NCBI RefSeq assembly: GCF_019219825.1
Contig: NZ_JAHUXH010000017.1
Location: 94,994-158,993 of the forward strand
From: Streptomyces sp. TRM70350
Lineage (GTDB): Bacteria; Actinomycetota; Actinomycetes; Streptomycetales; Streptomycetaceae
Length of the DNA: 64,000 nucleotides
Reading direction: 5' to 3'
The notes under the pieces are model-generated. The model was not told where the DNA came from, did not search any database, and saw nothing but the letters and a program-made list of their open reading frames with translations. Positions 42,833-64,000 of this stretch are shown one piece after another. The position numbers and the translations under genes were made by a program. The stretch's first letter is position 1, and each line of letters begins with the position of its first letter.

Positions 42833-44175
42833 GCCGGCTCGCGGGGCGAACACATACCGGAGAGAACGGTCAGAGTTCGAAAGCGCGAGTGCTCGACGTA
42901 ACTGGAATCGGATTCGGTGCAGCGAATCTCGCGTTGGCGGTGGCGCTCCACGAATCAAGAGCCGCTGGGCAGGCCCTGTTCCTGGAAAAGCAAGAGGAAT
43001 TCGGCTGGCATCGCGGGATGCTCATCGAGGGCTCCTCGCTCCAGGTGTCCTTTCTCAAGGACATCGCCACCATGCGGAACCCGACCAGCGATTTCGGCTT
43101 CCTTTCCTATCTGCAGGAGAAGGGCCGCCTGGTCGACTTCATCAACCAGCACACACTGCTGCCCTCGCGGGTCGAGTATCACGACTATCTGCAGTGGGCC
43201 GCCGACCGGCTGCGGCACCTGGTCGAGTATGGAGTGGAGGCCACCGGAGTGCGACCGGTGGCGGAGGCCGGCGAGGTCGTCGCCCTCGATGTGCTGGCCG
43301 GCGACCGGGTGGTCGCGCGGACCAGAAACCTCGTCATCGCCTCGGGCCTGCGCCCACGGCTGCCCGAGGGCGTCGAAACCGGCGAACGCGTTTGGCACAG
43401 CTCCCAGTTGCTGCACAGGGTGCCCGCCTTCGACGAACGGCCGCCCCGGCGAGTCGTCGTGGTCGGCGCCGGCCAGAGCGCGGCCGAGGTCGCCGGACAC
43501 CTCATGGAGCGCTACCCGCAGGCCGAGGTGTGCGCGGTATTCGCCCGCTACGGCTACAGCGTCGCCGATTCCAGCCCCTTCGCCAACCGCGTCTTCGACC
43601 CGGCCGCCGTGGACGACTTCTACTTCGCCCCGCCCGAGGTCAAGCAGGCCATCCTCCGCTATCACGGCGGCACCAACTACGCCGTCGTCGACGCGGACGT
43701 CCTGCACGGCCTCTACCGCCGCCAGTACGAGCAGAAGGTGACCGGCACACCGCGTCTGCGGCTGATGAACGCCTCACGCCTGGTGTCCGTCGAACAGCGC
43801 GCAGACACCGCCGCGGTACACGTGGAGTTCCTCCCCACGGGCGAGATCACCGACCTCGACGCCGACCTGGTCGTGCTCGCCACCGGATACCAGTCCGCCG
43901 ACCCGGCGGAACTACTCGGCGGCGTCGCGGACGCCCTCCGCCGCGACGCGGCAGGGCAGTTGCTCATCGGCCGTGACTACCGGCTGAGTACCAACGCGGA
44001 CTTCCGGTGCGGCATCTACGTCCAGGGCGCCACCGAGGCGACCCACGGCATCGCCTCCACGCTGCTGTCCATGGTGGCGGTGCGCGCGGGCGAGATCGCC
44101 CAGTCGGTCATCGGCAGGCGGTGCGACCCGGACCGTGCCGCTGGGAGCAAGGCAACAGCGGGGAACAGGGGCTGA
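42829..44175 (+). CDS. L-ornithine N5-monooxygenase (piperazate pathway)
   Basis: 448-residue flavin-dependent N-hydroxylating monooxygenase of the PvdA/SidA/KtzI family. The FAD motif is GIGFGAANLALAVAL (GxGxxN type); the NADPH motif is VVVGAGQSAAEVAGHL; the C-terminal ATGY signature is LVVLATGYQ. SLQVSFLKDIATMRNPTS is the family's substrate-side block. It hydroxylates ornithine on the delta nitrogen. Together with the next gene it gives piperazate, as KtzI and KtzT do in kutzneride assembly. The start overlaps the hydroxylase stop. The last ~15 residues are a variable tail. Confidence 0.95.
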   Translation: MSRLAGRTHTGENGQSSKARVLDVTGIGFGAANLALAVALHESRAAGQALFLEKQEEFGWHRGMLIEGSSLQVSFLKDIATMRNPTSDFGFLSYLQEKGRLVDFINQHTLLPSRVEYHDYLQWAADRLRHLVEYGVEATGVRPVAEAGEVVALDVLAGDRVVARTRNLVIASGLRPRLPEGVETGERVWHSSQLLHRVPAFDERPPRRVVVVGAGQSAAEVAGHLMERYPQAEVCAVFARYGYSVADSSPFANRVFDPAAVDDFYFAPPEVKQAILRYHGGTNYAVVDADVLHGLYRRQYEQKVTGTPRLRLMNASRLVSVEQRADTAAVHVEFLPTGEITDLDADLVVLATGYQSADPAELLGGVADALRRDAAGQLLIGRDYRLSTNADFRCGIYVQGATEATHGIASTLLSMVAVRAGEIAQSVIGRRCDPDRAAGSKATAGNRG

Positions 44176-44176
44176 C

Positions 44177-44868
44177 GTGTACGAGGGTCCGCTGTACCGC
44201 GAGGACCGCGACGGCGTCGTCCTGGCGTTTCTGCAACACAATCCACTGGCGGTGGTCGTCACTTCGCACGAGGGCGTCCCCGTGGCCACCCATGCGCCGG
44301 TGCTGTTCCGGCACGGAACCGACGGTGCCGACGCCGAGGCCGTCGCTGCGGGCACCGTACCCCTGGCCGGCTCCACCCTGATCGGGCACATGAACATCGA
44401 GAACCCGCAGTGGCGCCGGATGCGCTCCGGCGACCGGGCGCTCATCGTCTTCCAGGGCCCGCACGGCTATGTCTCGCCGACGGTCTACGACGTCACGCCC
44501 GCGGCCCCCACCTGGAACTTCACCGCCGTACACGTGACCGGCACGGTGGAACCCACCGCCGAACCCGCCGACGTGCTGGACATCGTCTCCGACACTGCCC
44601 GCCGGCTGGAGGCCCGTTTCGGGCGCGGCTGGGAGCAGGAGTCCTCCCTCGACTACTTCCGGCAGATCGCGCCCGGAGTCGGCGCGTTCACCCTGCGGGT
44701 CGAGACCGTGCAGACGATGTTCAAGCTCAGCCAGGAGAAGCCCGTGCCGATGCGGCGGCGCGTGGCCAAGCAGTTCGAGACCAGCGAGTCCGGCACCCAC
44801 CGCGCACTGGCGATCATGATGCGCGCCCACGGACTCACCGACGCCGACGAGGAGCGGGAGACAGCCGG

Positions 44869-44872
<4 letters not shown>
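44177..44872 (+). CDS. Piperazate synthase (KtzT/PaiB-like heme protein)
   Basis: 231-residue protein of the PaiB fold, usually labelled FMN-binding negative transcriptional regulator. Members placed after ornithine N-hydroxylase genes are heme-dependent N-N bond-forming cyclases (KtzT) that turn N5-hydroxyornithine into piperazate. Visible family blocks are VATHAPVLF, GHMNIENPQW, FQGPHGYVSPTVY and TWNFTAVHVTGTVE. The GTG at 44177 directly follows the monooxygenase stop, with AGGGG upstream; a longer frame from 44135 would overlap that gene and adds no conserved sequence. The stop overlaps the NRPS ATG. The regulator label should be disregarded here. Confidence 0.92.
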
Positions 44873-55684
<10,812 letters not shown>

Positions 55685-55692
<8 letters not shown>

Positions 55693-58600
55693 GCCCGCTC
55701 TGACGCACCGGCTCGCCGGTCTGCCCGAGCCCGAGCGCCGGCGCGTCGTCCTGGACCTGGTGCTCACGCAGGTCGCGGAGGTCCTCGACCTCGGCACCGC
55801 CGCCGACGTACCGCCGGACCGGGCGATCCGCGAACTGGGCCTGCGCTCGCTGACCGCCGTCCAACTGCTGCTCCGGCTCAGCCGGATCACCGGCGTGAAG
55901 CTGCCCACAACGGCCGTCTACGACCACCCCACCGCCCGCGCCCTCGCGGACGTCCTGGTCGACGCGGCCTCCGGCCGGCACGTCCTCGTCGCCGACGACG
56001 ACGAGCCGGTACGGCGCGCCGACGACGACCCGGTCGCGGTCGTCGGCATGGCCTGCCGCTACCCGGGCGGCGTCACCAGCCCCGACGACCTGTGGCGGCT
56101 GCTGCTGGAGGAACGCGACGTCATCACCCCGTTCCCCACCGACCGCGGCTGGGACCTCGCCGCCCTCGCCGACCCGGACAGCCCCTCGGCCAGCCGCGCC
56201 CGGCACGGCGGATTCCTCGACGACGTCGCCGGGTTCGACGCCGCCTTCTTCGGCATCAGCCCGCGCGAGGCCCAGCTGATGGACCCGCAGCAGCGGCTGC
56301 TGCTGGAGACCAGCTGGGAGGCGCTGGAGCGCGCCGGCGTCGCCCCCGGATCCTGGCGGGGCGGCCGCGTCGGCGTCTTCGTCGGCGCCAACGCGCAGTC
56401 CTACTCCTCGCTGCTCGCGGGCATCCCCGAGGGCGGCGACGGACACGCCCTCACCGGCCGCCTGGCCAGCGTCGTCGCCGGCCGCATCTCCTACGTCCTG
56501 GGCCTGGAGGGCCCCGCCTTCACGGTGGACACCGCCTGCTCCTCCTCCCTGGTCGCCCTGCACCTCGCGGCGCGCGCGCTGCGCTCCGGCGAGAGCACCC
56601 TCGCGCTCGCCGGCGGCGTGACCGTCATGCCGACCCCCGAGCTGTTCACCGACTTCACCAAGCAGGGCGGCCTGTCCGAGGACGGCCGCTGCCGCTCCTA
56701 CGCCAAGGCCGCCGACGGGCTCGGCTGGTCCGAGGGCGCCGGCATGCTCCTGCTGGAGCGGCTCTCCGACGCCCGCCGCAACGGCCACCCGGTGCTCGCC
56801 CTGCTGCCCGGCACCGCCATCAACCAGGACGGCGCCTCCAACGGCCTCACCGCGCCCAGCGGCGCCGCCCAGCAGCGCGTCGTACGGCAGGCCCTGGCCG
56901 ACGCCGGCCTCGCCCCCGCCGACGTGGACGCCGTCGAGGGCCACGGCACCGGCACCACCCTCGGCGACCCCATCGAGGCCCAGGCCCTGCTCGCCTCCTA
57001 CGGCCAGGACCGCGAACAGCCGCTGTGGCTCGGCTCTTTGAAGTCCAACCTCGGCCACACCCAGTCAGCCGCCGGCGTCGGCGGAGTGATCAAGACGGTG
57101 CTCGCGCTCCAGCACGGACTGCTCCCGAAGACCCTGCACGTCGACGAGCCCACCCCGCACGTCGACTGGGTCTCCGGAGACATACGGCTGCTGACCGAGC
57201 GCCGCCCCTGGCCCCGCGGCGAGCGCCCGCGCCGGGCCGGCGTGTCCTCGTTCGGCGTCAGCGGCACCAACGCCCACGTCATCGTGGCGGAGGCACCCGT
57301 CGCCGAGGAGGATGCGACGGTCCGGCCGGCCGACCCGGTCCCCGTGCCCTGGCAGCTGTCCGCCCGCAACGAGGCCGCCCTGCGCGAACAAGCCGTCCGG
57401 CTGCGCGAGTTCGTCACCGCCGACCCGGAACTGCACCCCGCCGACGTCGGGTTCACCCTGGCGACCCGCCGCACCGCATTCGAGCACCGCGCCGCCGTCG
57501 TCGGCCACGACCGCGCCGGACTCCTGGCCGGCCTGGACGTGCTCGCCGCCGGCGGCGCCGACCCGGCCGTGGTCCGCGGCACCGCCGGAGCCGACGGCAG
57601 CGTCGTCTTCGTCTTCGCCGGCCAAGGCGGCCAGTGGACCGGCATGGGCGTCGAACTCCTCGACAAGAGCCCGGTGTTCGCGGCGCGCATGGCCGAGTGC
57701 GAACGCGCCCTCGCCCCCTACCTGGACTGGTCGGTCGTGGACGTGCTGCGCGGCGCCGAGGGCGCCCCGCCGCTCGGCCGCGTCGACGTCATACAGCCGG
57801 TGCTGTTCGCGCTGATGGTGTCGCTGGCCGCGCTGTGGCGCGCGCACGGCGTCGTGCCGTCGGCCGTGGTCGGCCACTCCCAGGGCGAGATCGCCGCGGC
57901 CTGCGTGGCCGGCGCCCTCACCCTGGGCGACGCGGCGAAGATCGTCGCGCTGCGCGCCAAGGCCGTCGCCGACCTCCCCGGCCGCTGCGGCATGGGCTTC
58001 GTCGCCGCCCCCGCCGCCGACGTCGAGAAGATGCTGGAGCGCTGGCCCGGCCGGCTCGGCATCGCCGCCGCCAACAGCCCCCGCTCGCTGGTCGTCGCCG
58101 GCGACCGCGAGGCCCTGGAGGAACTCCTCGACCTCTGCGACGACGAGGGACTGCGGGCCGGCCGCGTCGCCGCCGACTACGCTTCCCACTCCCCGCAGGT
58201 GGAGGCCGTACGCCGGCGGCTGCTCGCCGACCTCAAGGGCGTCAGGCCCCGGGACGGCGAAGTGCCCCTGTACTCCACCGTCACCGCGGACTGGATCGAC
58301 GGCCACGAACTGAACGCCCGCTACTGGTACCGCAACCTGCGCGAGCCGGTGCGCTTCCAGGACGCGATCAGCGGTCTGCTCGCCGCCGGCCACCACGGCT
58401 TCGTGGAGATCAGCCCGCACCCCGTGCTGACGGTCGCCATGCAGCAGACTGCCGAGGCCGAGGGCACCGAGCTGCGCGTGGCCGCCACCCTGCGCCGCGA
58501 CGAGAGCGACCTGCTGCGCTTCACCACCGCGCTGGCCGAGGCCGCCGCCCACGGCGTGCCCGTCGACTGGCGGCCCCTGTTCGACACCGTCGGCGCCCGC

Positions 58601-61600
58601 CCCGTCGAACTGCCCACCTACCCCTTCCAGCGCGAGCGCTACTGGCTCGCCCCGGGTGCCGCCGGCGCGGGCGACCTCACCGCCGTCGGCCTCAGCTCCG
58701 GCGGGCATCCGCTGCTCGGCGCCGAGGCCGAACTCCCCCACAACGGCGGCCTGCTCCTCACCGGCCGAATCAGCCCCGAAACGCTGCCCTGGGTGACCGA
58801 GCACACCGTGCTGGGCGCCGCCCTGCTGCCCGGCACCGCCGTCCTGGAGCTCGTGGCCCATGCCGGCCACCGGCTCGGCTGCGCCCAGGTCGAGGAACTC
58901 ACCCTCGCCGCGCCGATCGGCTTGCCCGCCGACGGCCTGACCCTGCGCGTCACCGTGCGCGGGGCCGACGAGACCGGACGCCGTACGGTCGCCGTCCACA
59001 CGCACTCCGGCGACGGCTGGACCCGGCATGCCACCGGCGTCCTGGCACCGCGGCCCGCGCCTTCCGAGTCCGTCGCCGGCGCATGGCCGCCGGCCGGCGC
59101 GGAGCCCGTCCCGCTGGAGGACGTGTACGACCGGTTCGCCGCCCGCGGATACGGCTACGGGCCCGCCTTCCGCGGCCTGCGCGCCCTGTGGCGCCGGGAC
59201 ACCGAGATCTACGCCGAGGTCGAACTCCCCGACACCGTCGACACCACCGGTCACCTCGTGCACCCGGCGCTGCTCGACGCCGTCACCCAGGCCGTGCCCG
59301 CCGCCGAGCCCGCGGACGCCCCCCTGCTGCTGCCGTTCTCCTGGACCGGCGTCACCGTGCACCCCGCCCCGGCCCGTCTCCTGCGGGTGCGCGCCGTCCG
59401 GGAGAGCGCCGGCACGCTGCGCCTGACCGCGACCGACCGCGAGGGCCGCCCCGCCCTGGAGCTGGCCGCGCTGCGGCTGCGCCCGGCGTCGACGGGACAG
59501 CTGCGCGCCGTCGCCGCCGCCGGCACCCGCGACGCGCTGTTCCGCGTGGCCTGGCAGACCCCCGGGACCGAGACACCGGCCGCCGCCCGCTGCGCCGTCC
59601 TCGGCACCGGACCGGCAGGCCTCACCGCGCCCCTGAGCAGCACCCTCACCGGCATCGACGCCGGCGCCGTGGACCTCGTCCTCGCGCCCGTCAGCACCGA
59701 AGCCGACGTGGTCGCCGCGACCCACCGGGCCACTGCCCAGGTGCTGGAGCTGCTGCGGGAGTGGCTCGCCGACGAGCGGTTCGCCCACGCCCGGCTCGCC
59801 GTCGTCACCCGCCACGCCGTCGCCGCCCGCCCCGGCGAGGTACCCGACCCGGCCGCCGCCGCGGTGTGGGGCCTGGTGCGCTCCGCGCAGACCGAGCACC
59901 CCGACCGGTTCCTGCTGGTCGACACCGACGGCACCCCCGCCTCGCTGGACGCCGTGCCGTCCGTCGGCGACGAGCCGCAGACCGCGCTCCGCGACGGCGA
60001 ACGCCTCGTCGCCCGGCTCACCCGGGCCACCGAGACCGCGCTGTGCCCGCCCGCCGGCGCCGACGCCTGGCGCGTCGACGCGGTACGGCCCGGCAGCATG
60101 GACGGCATCGACGCCGTCGCCGCCCTCGACGCCACCGCCCCCCTGGCCCCCGGCGAGGTCCGCATCGCCGTCCGCGCGGCGGGCCTGAACTTCCGTGACG
60201 TGCTGTGCGCGCTCGACATGTACCCCGACGACGTCGACGCGATCGGCTCCGAGGCCGCGGGCACCGTGGTCGAGGTCGCCCCGGACGTCACCGGCCTCGC
60301 CGTCGGCGACCGCGTCCTCGGCATGGTGCCGGGCGGTTTCGGCCCGCTCGCGGTGGTGGATCGGCGGCTCGTGGTGCCCGTCCCCGCCGGCTGGTCCTGG
60401 GTCCGCGCCGCGGCCCTGCCGTCCGCCTTCGCCACCGCGCGCTACGCCCTCGCCGACCTCGCCCGGGTCCGGCCGGGGGAGCGGGTGCTGGTGCACGCGG
60501 CGGCCGGCGGTGTCGGCATGGCCGCCGTGCAGCTGGCCCGGCTGCTCGGTGCCGAGGTGTTCGCCACGGCGAGCCCCGGCAAGCACGCGGTGCTGCGCGA
60601 ACTGGGCCTGGACGAGGCGCACACGGCCTCCTCGCGGGACACCGACTTCGCCCGCCGCTTCCCGGAGGTGGACGTCGTACTGAACTCGCTCGCCGGTGAG
60701 TTCGTCGACGCATCCCTCCGACTGCTGCGGCGCGGCGGCCGGTTCGTGGAACTCGGCAAGACCGACCGCCGAGACCCGGCCGATCTGGCCGGCGTCGAGT
60801 ACCTCCCGTTCGACCTGTTGCTGGACGCCGGACCCGACCGGATCCAGAGCCTGCTGACCGAGGTCGTCGCCCACGCCGAGGCCGGCGAGATCACCGGCCT
60901 GCCCACCCGCACCTGGCCGCTCACCGACGCGCGCTCCGCGTTCCGGTTCATGGCCCAGGCCCGGCACACCGGAAAGATCGTGCTCACCGTCGCCCCCTAC
61001 GCCGACGGCACCGTCCTGATCACCGGCGCGGGCGTGCTGGGCGGCATGCTCGCCCGGCACCTGGTGGCCGAACACGGCGCCCGCGACCTGGTCCTCGCCA
61101 GCCGCCGCGGCGCCGACGCCCCCGGCAGCGCCGACCTGGTCGCCGAACTCGGCGCGGCCGGCGCCACCGTCCGCTTCGAGACCTGCGACGTCACCGACCC
61201 GGCCGCGCTCGACGCCCTGCTCGACCAGCTCGCGAAGGCCCCGCTGACCGCGGTCGTGCACACCGCCGGCGCCCTGGACGACGGCGTGCTGAGCGAACTC
61301 ACCGCCGACCGGCTGCCCGACGTGCTGCGCCCCAAGGCCGACGCCGCCTGGCACCTGCACGAACGCACCGCGGGCCAGGGCCTGTCCGCGTTCGTGCTGT
61401 TCTCCTCCGCGGCGGCCACCCTCGGCACCCCCGCGCAGGCCAACTACGCCGCCGCCAACGCTTTCCTCGACGCGCTCGCCGAACGGCGCCGCGCCGCCGG
61501 CCTGCCCGGCACCGCCGCGGCCTGGGGCCTGTGGGCCGACGCCACCGGCCTCACCCGGCACCTGGACGCCACCGACGTCGCCCGCGCCGGCCGGAACCGC

Positions 61601-62293
61601 ATCGTGCCCATGGCCGCCGCCGAGGGACTGGCCCTGTTCGACGCGGCCACCCGCACCGGCGACGCGGTGACCGTCACCGCCCGCCTGAACCTCGCCACCC
61701 CGGCCGCCGCGCACACCCCGCCGCTGCTGCACGGCCTGCTCGCCGCCCCGGCCGCCGCCCGCCCGGCGTCCGACGCGGCGGCCCTGGTGGCGCGGATCAC
61801 CGCGCTGCCCGTGCCGGAGCGCGCCCCCGCCCTGCTCGACGTCGTCCGCGGCCAGGCAGCCGACGTCCTCGGACACCGCGGAACCGACGCGGTCACGCCC
61901 GACCGCGGCTTCAAAGAGCTGGGGTTCGACTCGCTGACCGCCGTCGAACTGCGCAACCGCCTGGGCGTTGCCACCGGCCTGCGGCTGCCCACCACCCTCG
62001 TGTTCGACCACCCCAACCCGGCCGCGCTCGCCGACCACCTGCTCGCCGCGCTGCTGCCGACCGAGTCCGACGAGGCGGCCGCCGACCGGATCATCGCCGA
62101 ACTCGCCCGGGTGGAGACCGCCCTCGGCGGACTGCCGGCCGACGGCACCGACCGGGCCCGCGTCGCCGCGCACCTGCGGGAGCTGGCGGCCCGCTGGGGC
62201 ACGCAGGAGACCGGCGACGCACCCGAGCGGGCCGCACTGGACGGCGTCACCGCCGACGAACTCTTCGACCTGATCGACCGGGGCATCTCGTGA
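55685..62293 (+). CDS. Type I PKS: ACP(loading)-KS-AT-DH-ER-KR-ACP
   Basis: 2202-residue modular polyketide synthase. An N-terminal carrier protein (Ser near residue 55 in LGLRSLTAVQ, with Arg where GxDS usually has Asp) stands alone as loading domain. Then KS (about 117-540; DTACSSSL, VEGHGTG, KSNLGHTQ), AT (about 640-960; GHSQGE, YASH: methylmalonyl-CoA), DH (about 1003-1272; HTVLGAALLP active-site pattern), ER (about 1466-1772; HAAAGGVGMAAVQLA), KR (about 1776-2005; TGAGVLGG, LDD of the B-type, catalytic Tyr in ANYAAANAF) and ACP (about 2036-2119; LGFDSLTAVEL). A ~60-residue C-terminal docking region follows. No loading AT is present, so the starter must be delivered by another enzyme, matching a sanglifehrin-like amide starter. 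Confidence 0.94.
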
Positions 62294-62326
62294 CCCGCGC
62301 CGAACGAACCGCACGGGGGTGCACCG

Positions 62327-64000
62327 ATGGCTGACGAGACCAAACTGCTCGACTACCTCAAGCAGGTCACGGGCGATCTGCAGGTCGCCCGGCGCCGGCT
62401 GCGCGAGGCCGAGGCCCGCGACCGCGAGCCGATCGCCGTCGTGGGCATGGCCTGCCGCTACCCCGGCGGCGTGGCCTCCCCCGAGGACCTGTGGCGGCTG
62501 GTGACCGCCGGGACCGACGCGGTCTCGGCGTTCCCCACCGACCGCGGCTGGGACATGGCCTCGGTCTACGACCCGGACCCCGACCGGCCCGGCACCTCCT
62601 ACGCCCGTGAGGGCGGATTCCTCGAGACGGCCGGGGACTTCGACGCCGGTTTCTTCGGCATCAGCCCGCGCGAGGCCCTCGCCATGGATCCGCAGCAGCG
62701 GCTGGTCCTGGAGACCTCCTGGGAGGCCCTGGAGCGGGCCGGCATCGACCCGGCCGGCCTGCGCGGCAGCGCCACCGGCGTGTTCGTCGGCTTCAGCAGC
62801 GAGGACTACTCCGACATCACCGGCCCGGTGGCCACCGAACTGGAGGGGTACGTCGTCACCGGCACCTCGCCCAGCGTGCTCTCCGGCCGGGTCTCCTACA
62901 CCCTCGGCCTGGAGGGCCCCGCCCTCTCCGTCGACACCGCCTGCTCCTCCTCCCTGGTCGCCCTGCACCTCGCCGTCCGCTCCCTGCGCGCCGGCGAGTG
63001 CACGCTGGCGCTCACCGGCGGAGCCACCGTCCTGTCCACGCCCGCCGTGTTCACCGAGTACAGCCGGCAGCGGGCCCTCGCGGCCGACGGCCGCTGCAAG
63101 GCGTTCGCCGCGGCCGCGGACGGGTTCGGCTTCGCCGAGGGCGCGGGCATGCTCGTCCTGGAACGGCTCTCGGACGCCCGCCGCAACGGCCACCCCGTGC
63201 TGGCCGTCGTACGCGGCACCGCCATCAACCAGGACGGGGCCAGCAGCGGGCTCACCGCACCCAACGGACTCGCCCAGCAACGCGTGATCCGCCAGGCGCT
63301 GGCCGACGCCCTGCTGGCCGCAGGCCAGGTCGACGCCGTCGAGGCGCACGGTACGGGCACCCGGCTGGGCGACCCGATCGAGGCGCGGGCGCTGCTCGCC
63401 ACCTACGGCCAGGAGCGCGAACAGCCGCTGTGGCTGGGCTCGGTGAAGTCCAACATCGGGCACACCCAGGCCGCCGCCGGTGTGGCCGGTGTCATCAAGA
63501 TGGTGCAGGCCATGCGGCACGGCGTGCTCCCGCGCACGCTGCACGTGGACGGGCCGTCCCCGCACGTCGACTGGACCGCTGGCGCCGTGGAACTGCTCAC
63601 CGAGCAGCGCCCGTGGCCGCGGACCGAACAGCCCCGCCGCGCGGGCGTGTCGTCCTTCGGCGTGTCCGGCACCAACGCTCACGTCATCCTCGAACAGGCA
63701 ACCCCGCGGCCCGAACCCGCCGCGGAATCCACGGACCGCACCCTGCCGCTCGTCCCGTGGACGCTGTCGTCCCGCACGGCGGCCGGCCTGAGTGCCCAGG
63801 CTGCACGCCTCCTCGCGCACCCGCCCGCGCTCGATGCCGGCCCTTACGACGTGGCCCTCGCGCTCACCAGCACCCGCACGGCCTTCGAGCACCGCGCCGT
63901 CGTCCTGGGCGGCGACCGCGACGCGCTGCTGGCCGGCCTGGCCGCCGTCGCGGAGGGCGCCGAGGCGGCCGACGTGATCCGCGGGCGAGCCGTGGGCGAC
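62327..64000 (+). CDS. Type I PKS, docking-KS-(AT) (partial, runs off the right edge)
   Basis: The first 558 residues are visible. An N-terminal coiled-coil docking helix (TKLLDYLKQVTGDLQVARRR followed by LREAEARDREPIAVVG) links it to the preceding PKS. The KS domain (about 34-460) has DTACSSSLVALHLAV, EAHGTGTRLGDPIEA and KSNIGHTQAAAGVAG, all active-site residues intact. The KS-AT linker (PLVPWTLSSRTAAGL) follows, and the window ends before the AT active site, so extender choice is unreadable. The ATG at 62327 has a G-rich ribosome-binding site 33 bp after the previous stop. Confidence 0.95.
   Translation, partial: MADETKLLDYLKQVTGDLQVARRRLREAEARDREPIAVVGMACRYPGGVASPEDLWRLVTAGTDAVSAFPTDRGWDMASVYDPDPDRPGTSYAREGGFLETAGDFDAGFFGISPREALAMDPQQRLVLETSWEALERAGIDPAGLRGSATGVFVGFSSEDYSDITGPVATELEGYVVTGTSPSVLSGRVSYTLGLEGPALSVDTACSSSLVALHLAVRSLRAGECTLALTGGATVLSTPAVFTEYSRQRALAADGRCKAFAAAADGFGFAEGAGMLVLERLSDARRNGHPVLAVVRGTAINQDGASSGLTAPNGLAQQRVIRQALADALLAAGQVDAVEAHGTGTRLGDPIEARALLATYGQEREQPLWLGSVKSNIGHTQAAAGVAGVIKMVQAMRHGVLPRTLHVDGPSPHVDWTAGAVELLTEQRPWPRTEQPRRAGVSSFGVSGTNAHVILEQATPRPEPAAESTDRTLPLVPWTLSSRTAAGLSAQAARLLAHPPALDAGPYDVALALTSTRTAFEHRAVVLGGDRDALLAGLAAVAEGAEAADVIRGRAVGD

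Noticed and set aside
57065..63892. A 2275-codon open frame on the minus strand antisense to the PKS genes
   Set aside because: It is a composition shadow: Gly/Ala/Arg/Val-rich with no domain, while the opposite strand encodes an unmistakable PKS with all active-site motifs.

Overview
The window comes from a high-GC actinomycete, almost certainly a Streptomyces: third codon positions are strongly G/C, genes are joined by ATGA or GTGA overlaps, and there is a SARP regulator plus rare TTA codons placed as in bldA-dependent regulation. It holds parts of two separate natural-product clusters, divided by about 22 kb of catabolic genes, small hypothetical genes and insertion-sequence debris.

Left cluster (1 to about 19,860). 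On the minus strand run a SARP regulator, aldehyde dehydrogenase, stand-alone A-PCP protein, type II thioesterase, MbtH protein, cytochrome P450 and an A-PCP-Cy-methyltransferase NRPS. After a strong hairpin come an AlkZ-like DNA glycosylase, an MFS exporter and a C-A NRPS that runs off the left edge. Divergently on the plus strand lie a flavin-dependent tryptophan halogenase, its flavin reductase and a cation/proton antiporter. The A-PCP/MbtH/P450/thioesterase set matches the cassette that makes beta-hydroxytryptophan in quinomycin-type pathways. With the halogenase, the aldehyde dehydrogenase and an A domain lacking the amino-binding Asp, the simplest reading is conversion of halotryptophan to a halo-indole-3-carboxylic acid. 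That acid would prime an NRPS, and the Cy domain would then form an oxazoline or thiazoline. This recalls the chloroindole/methyloxazoline peptides JBIR-34/35. The glycosylase hints at a DNA-reactive product.

Middle (about 19,860 to 41,860). Most of this is decayed: fragments of IS21, IS110, IS3 and IS701-type elements, a SCO6745-like remnant, a frameshifted DUF1343 gene and frameshifted hypothetical genes. Intact genes are a second P450, a 178-residue hypothetical gene between 76-bp inverted repeats, a secreted GH2 exo-glucosaminidase-like enzyme, a GNAT/sugar-ABC-transporter operon, and a secreted BNR beta-propeller protein.

Right cluster (about 41,868 to the right edge). A good housekeeping-type promoter precedes a tight plus-strand operon: aromatic amino acid hydroxylase (TTA at codon 10), ornithine N-hydroxylase, PaiB/KtzT-like piperazate synthase, a trimodular NRPS with a fourth C domain, and modular type I PKS genes. 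The A-domain codes read Val, an unassigned probably aromatic residue, and a Pro-like imino acid that fits piperazate. This order matches the sanglifehrin (sfa) logic of Val, meta-Tyr and Pip joined to a polyketide and closed by a terminal C domain. The first PKS has a lone loading ACP followed by a fully reducing methylmalonyl module; the second PKS is cut by the window edge.
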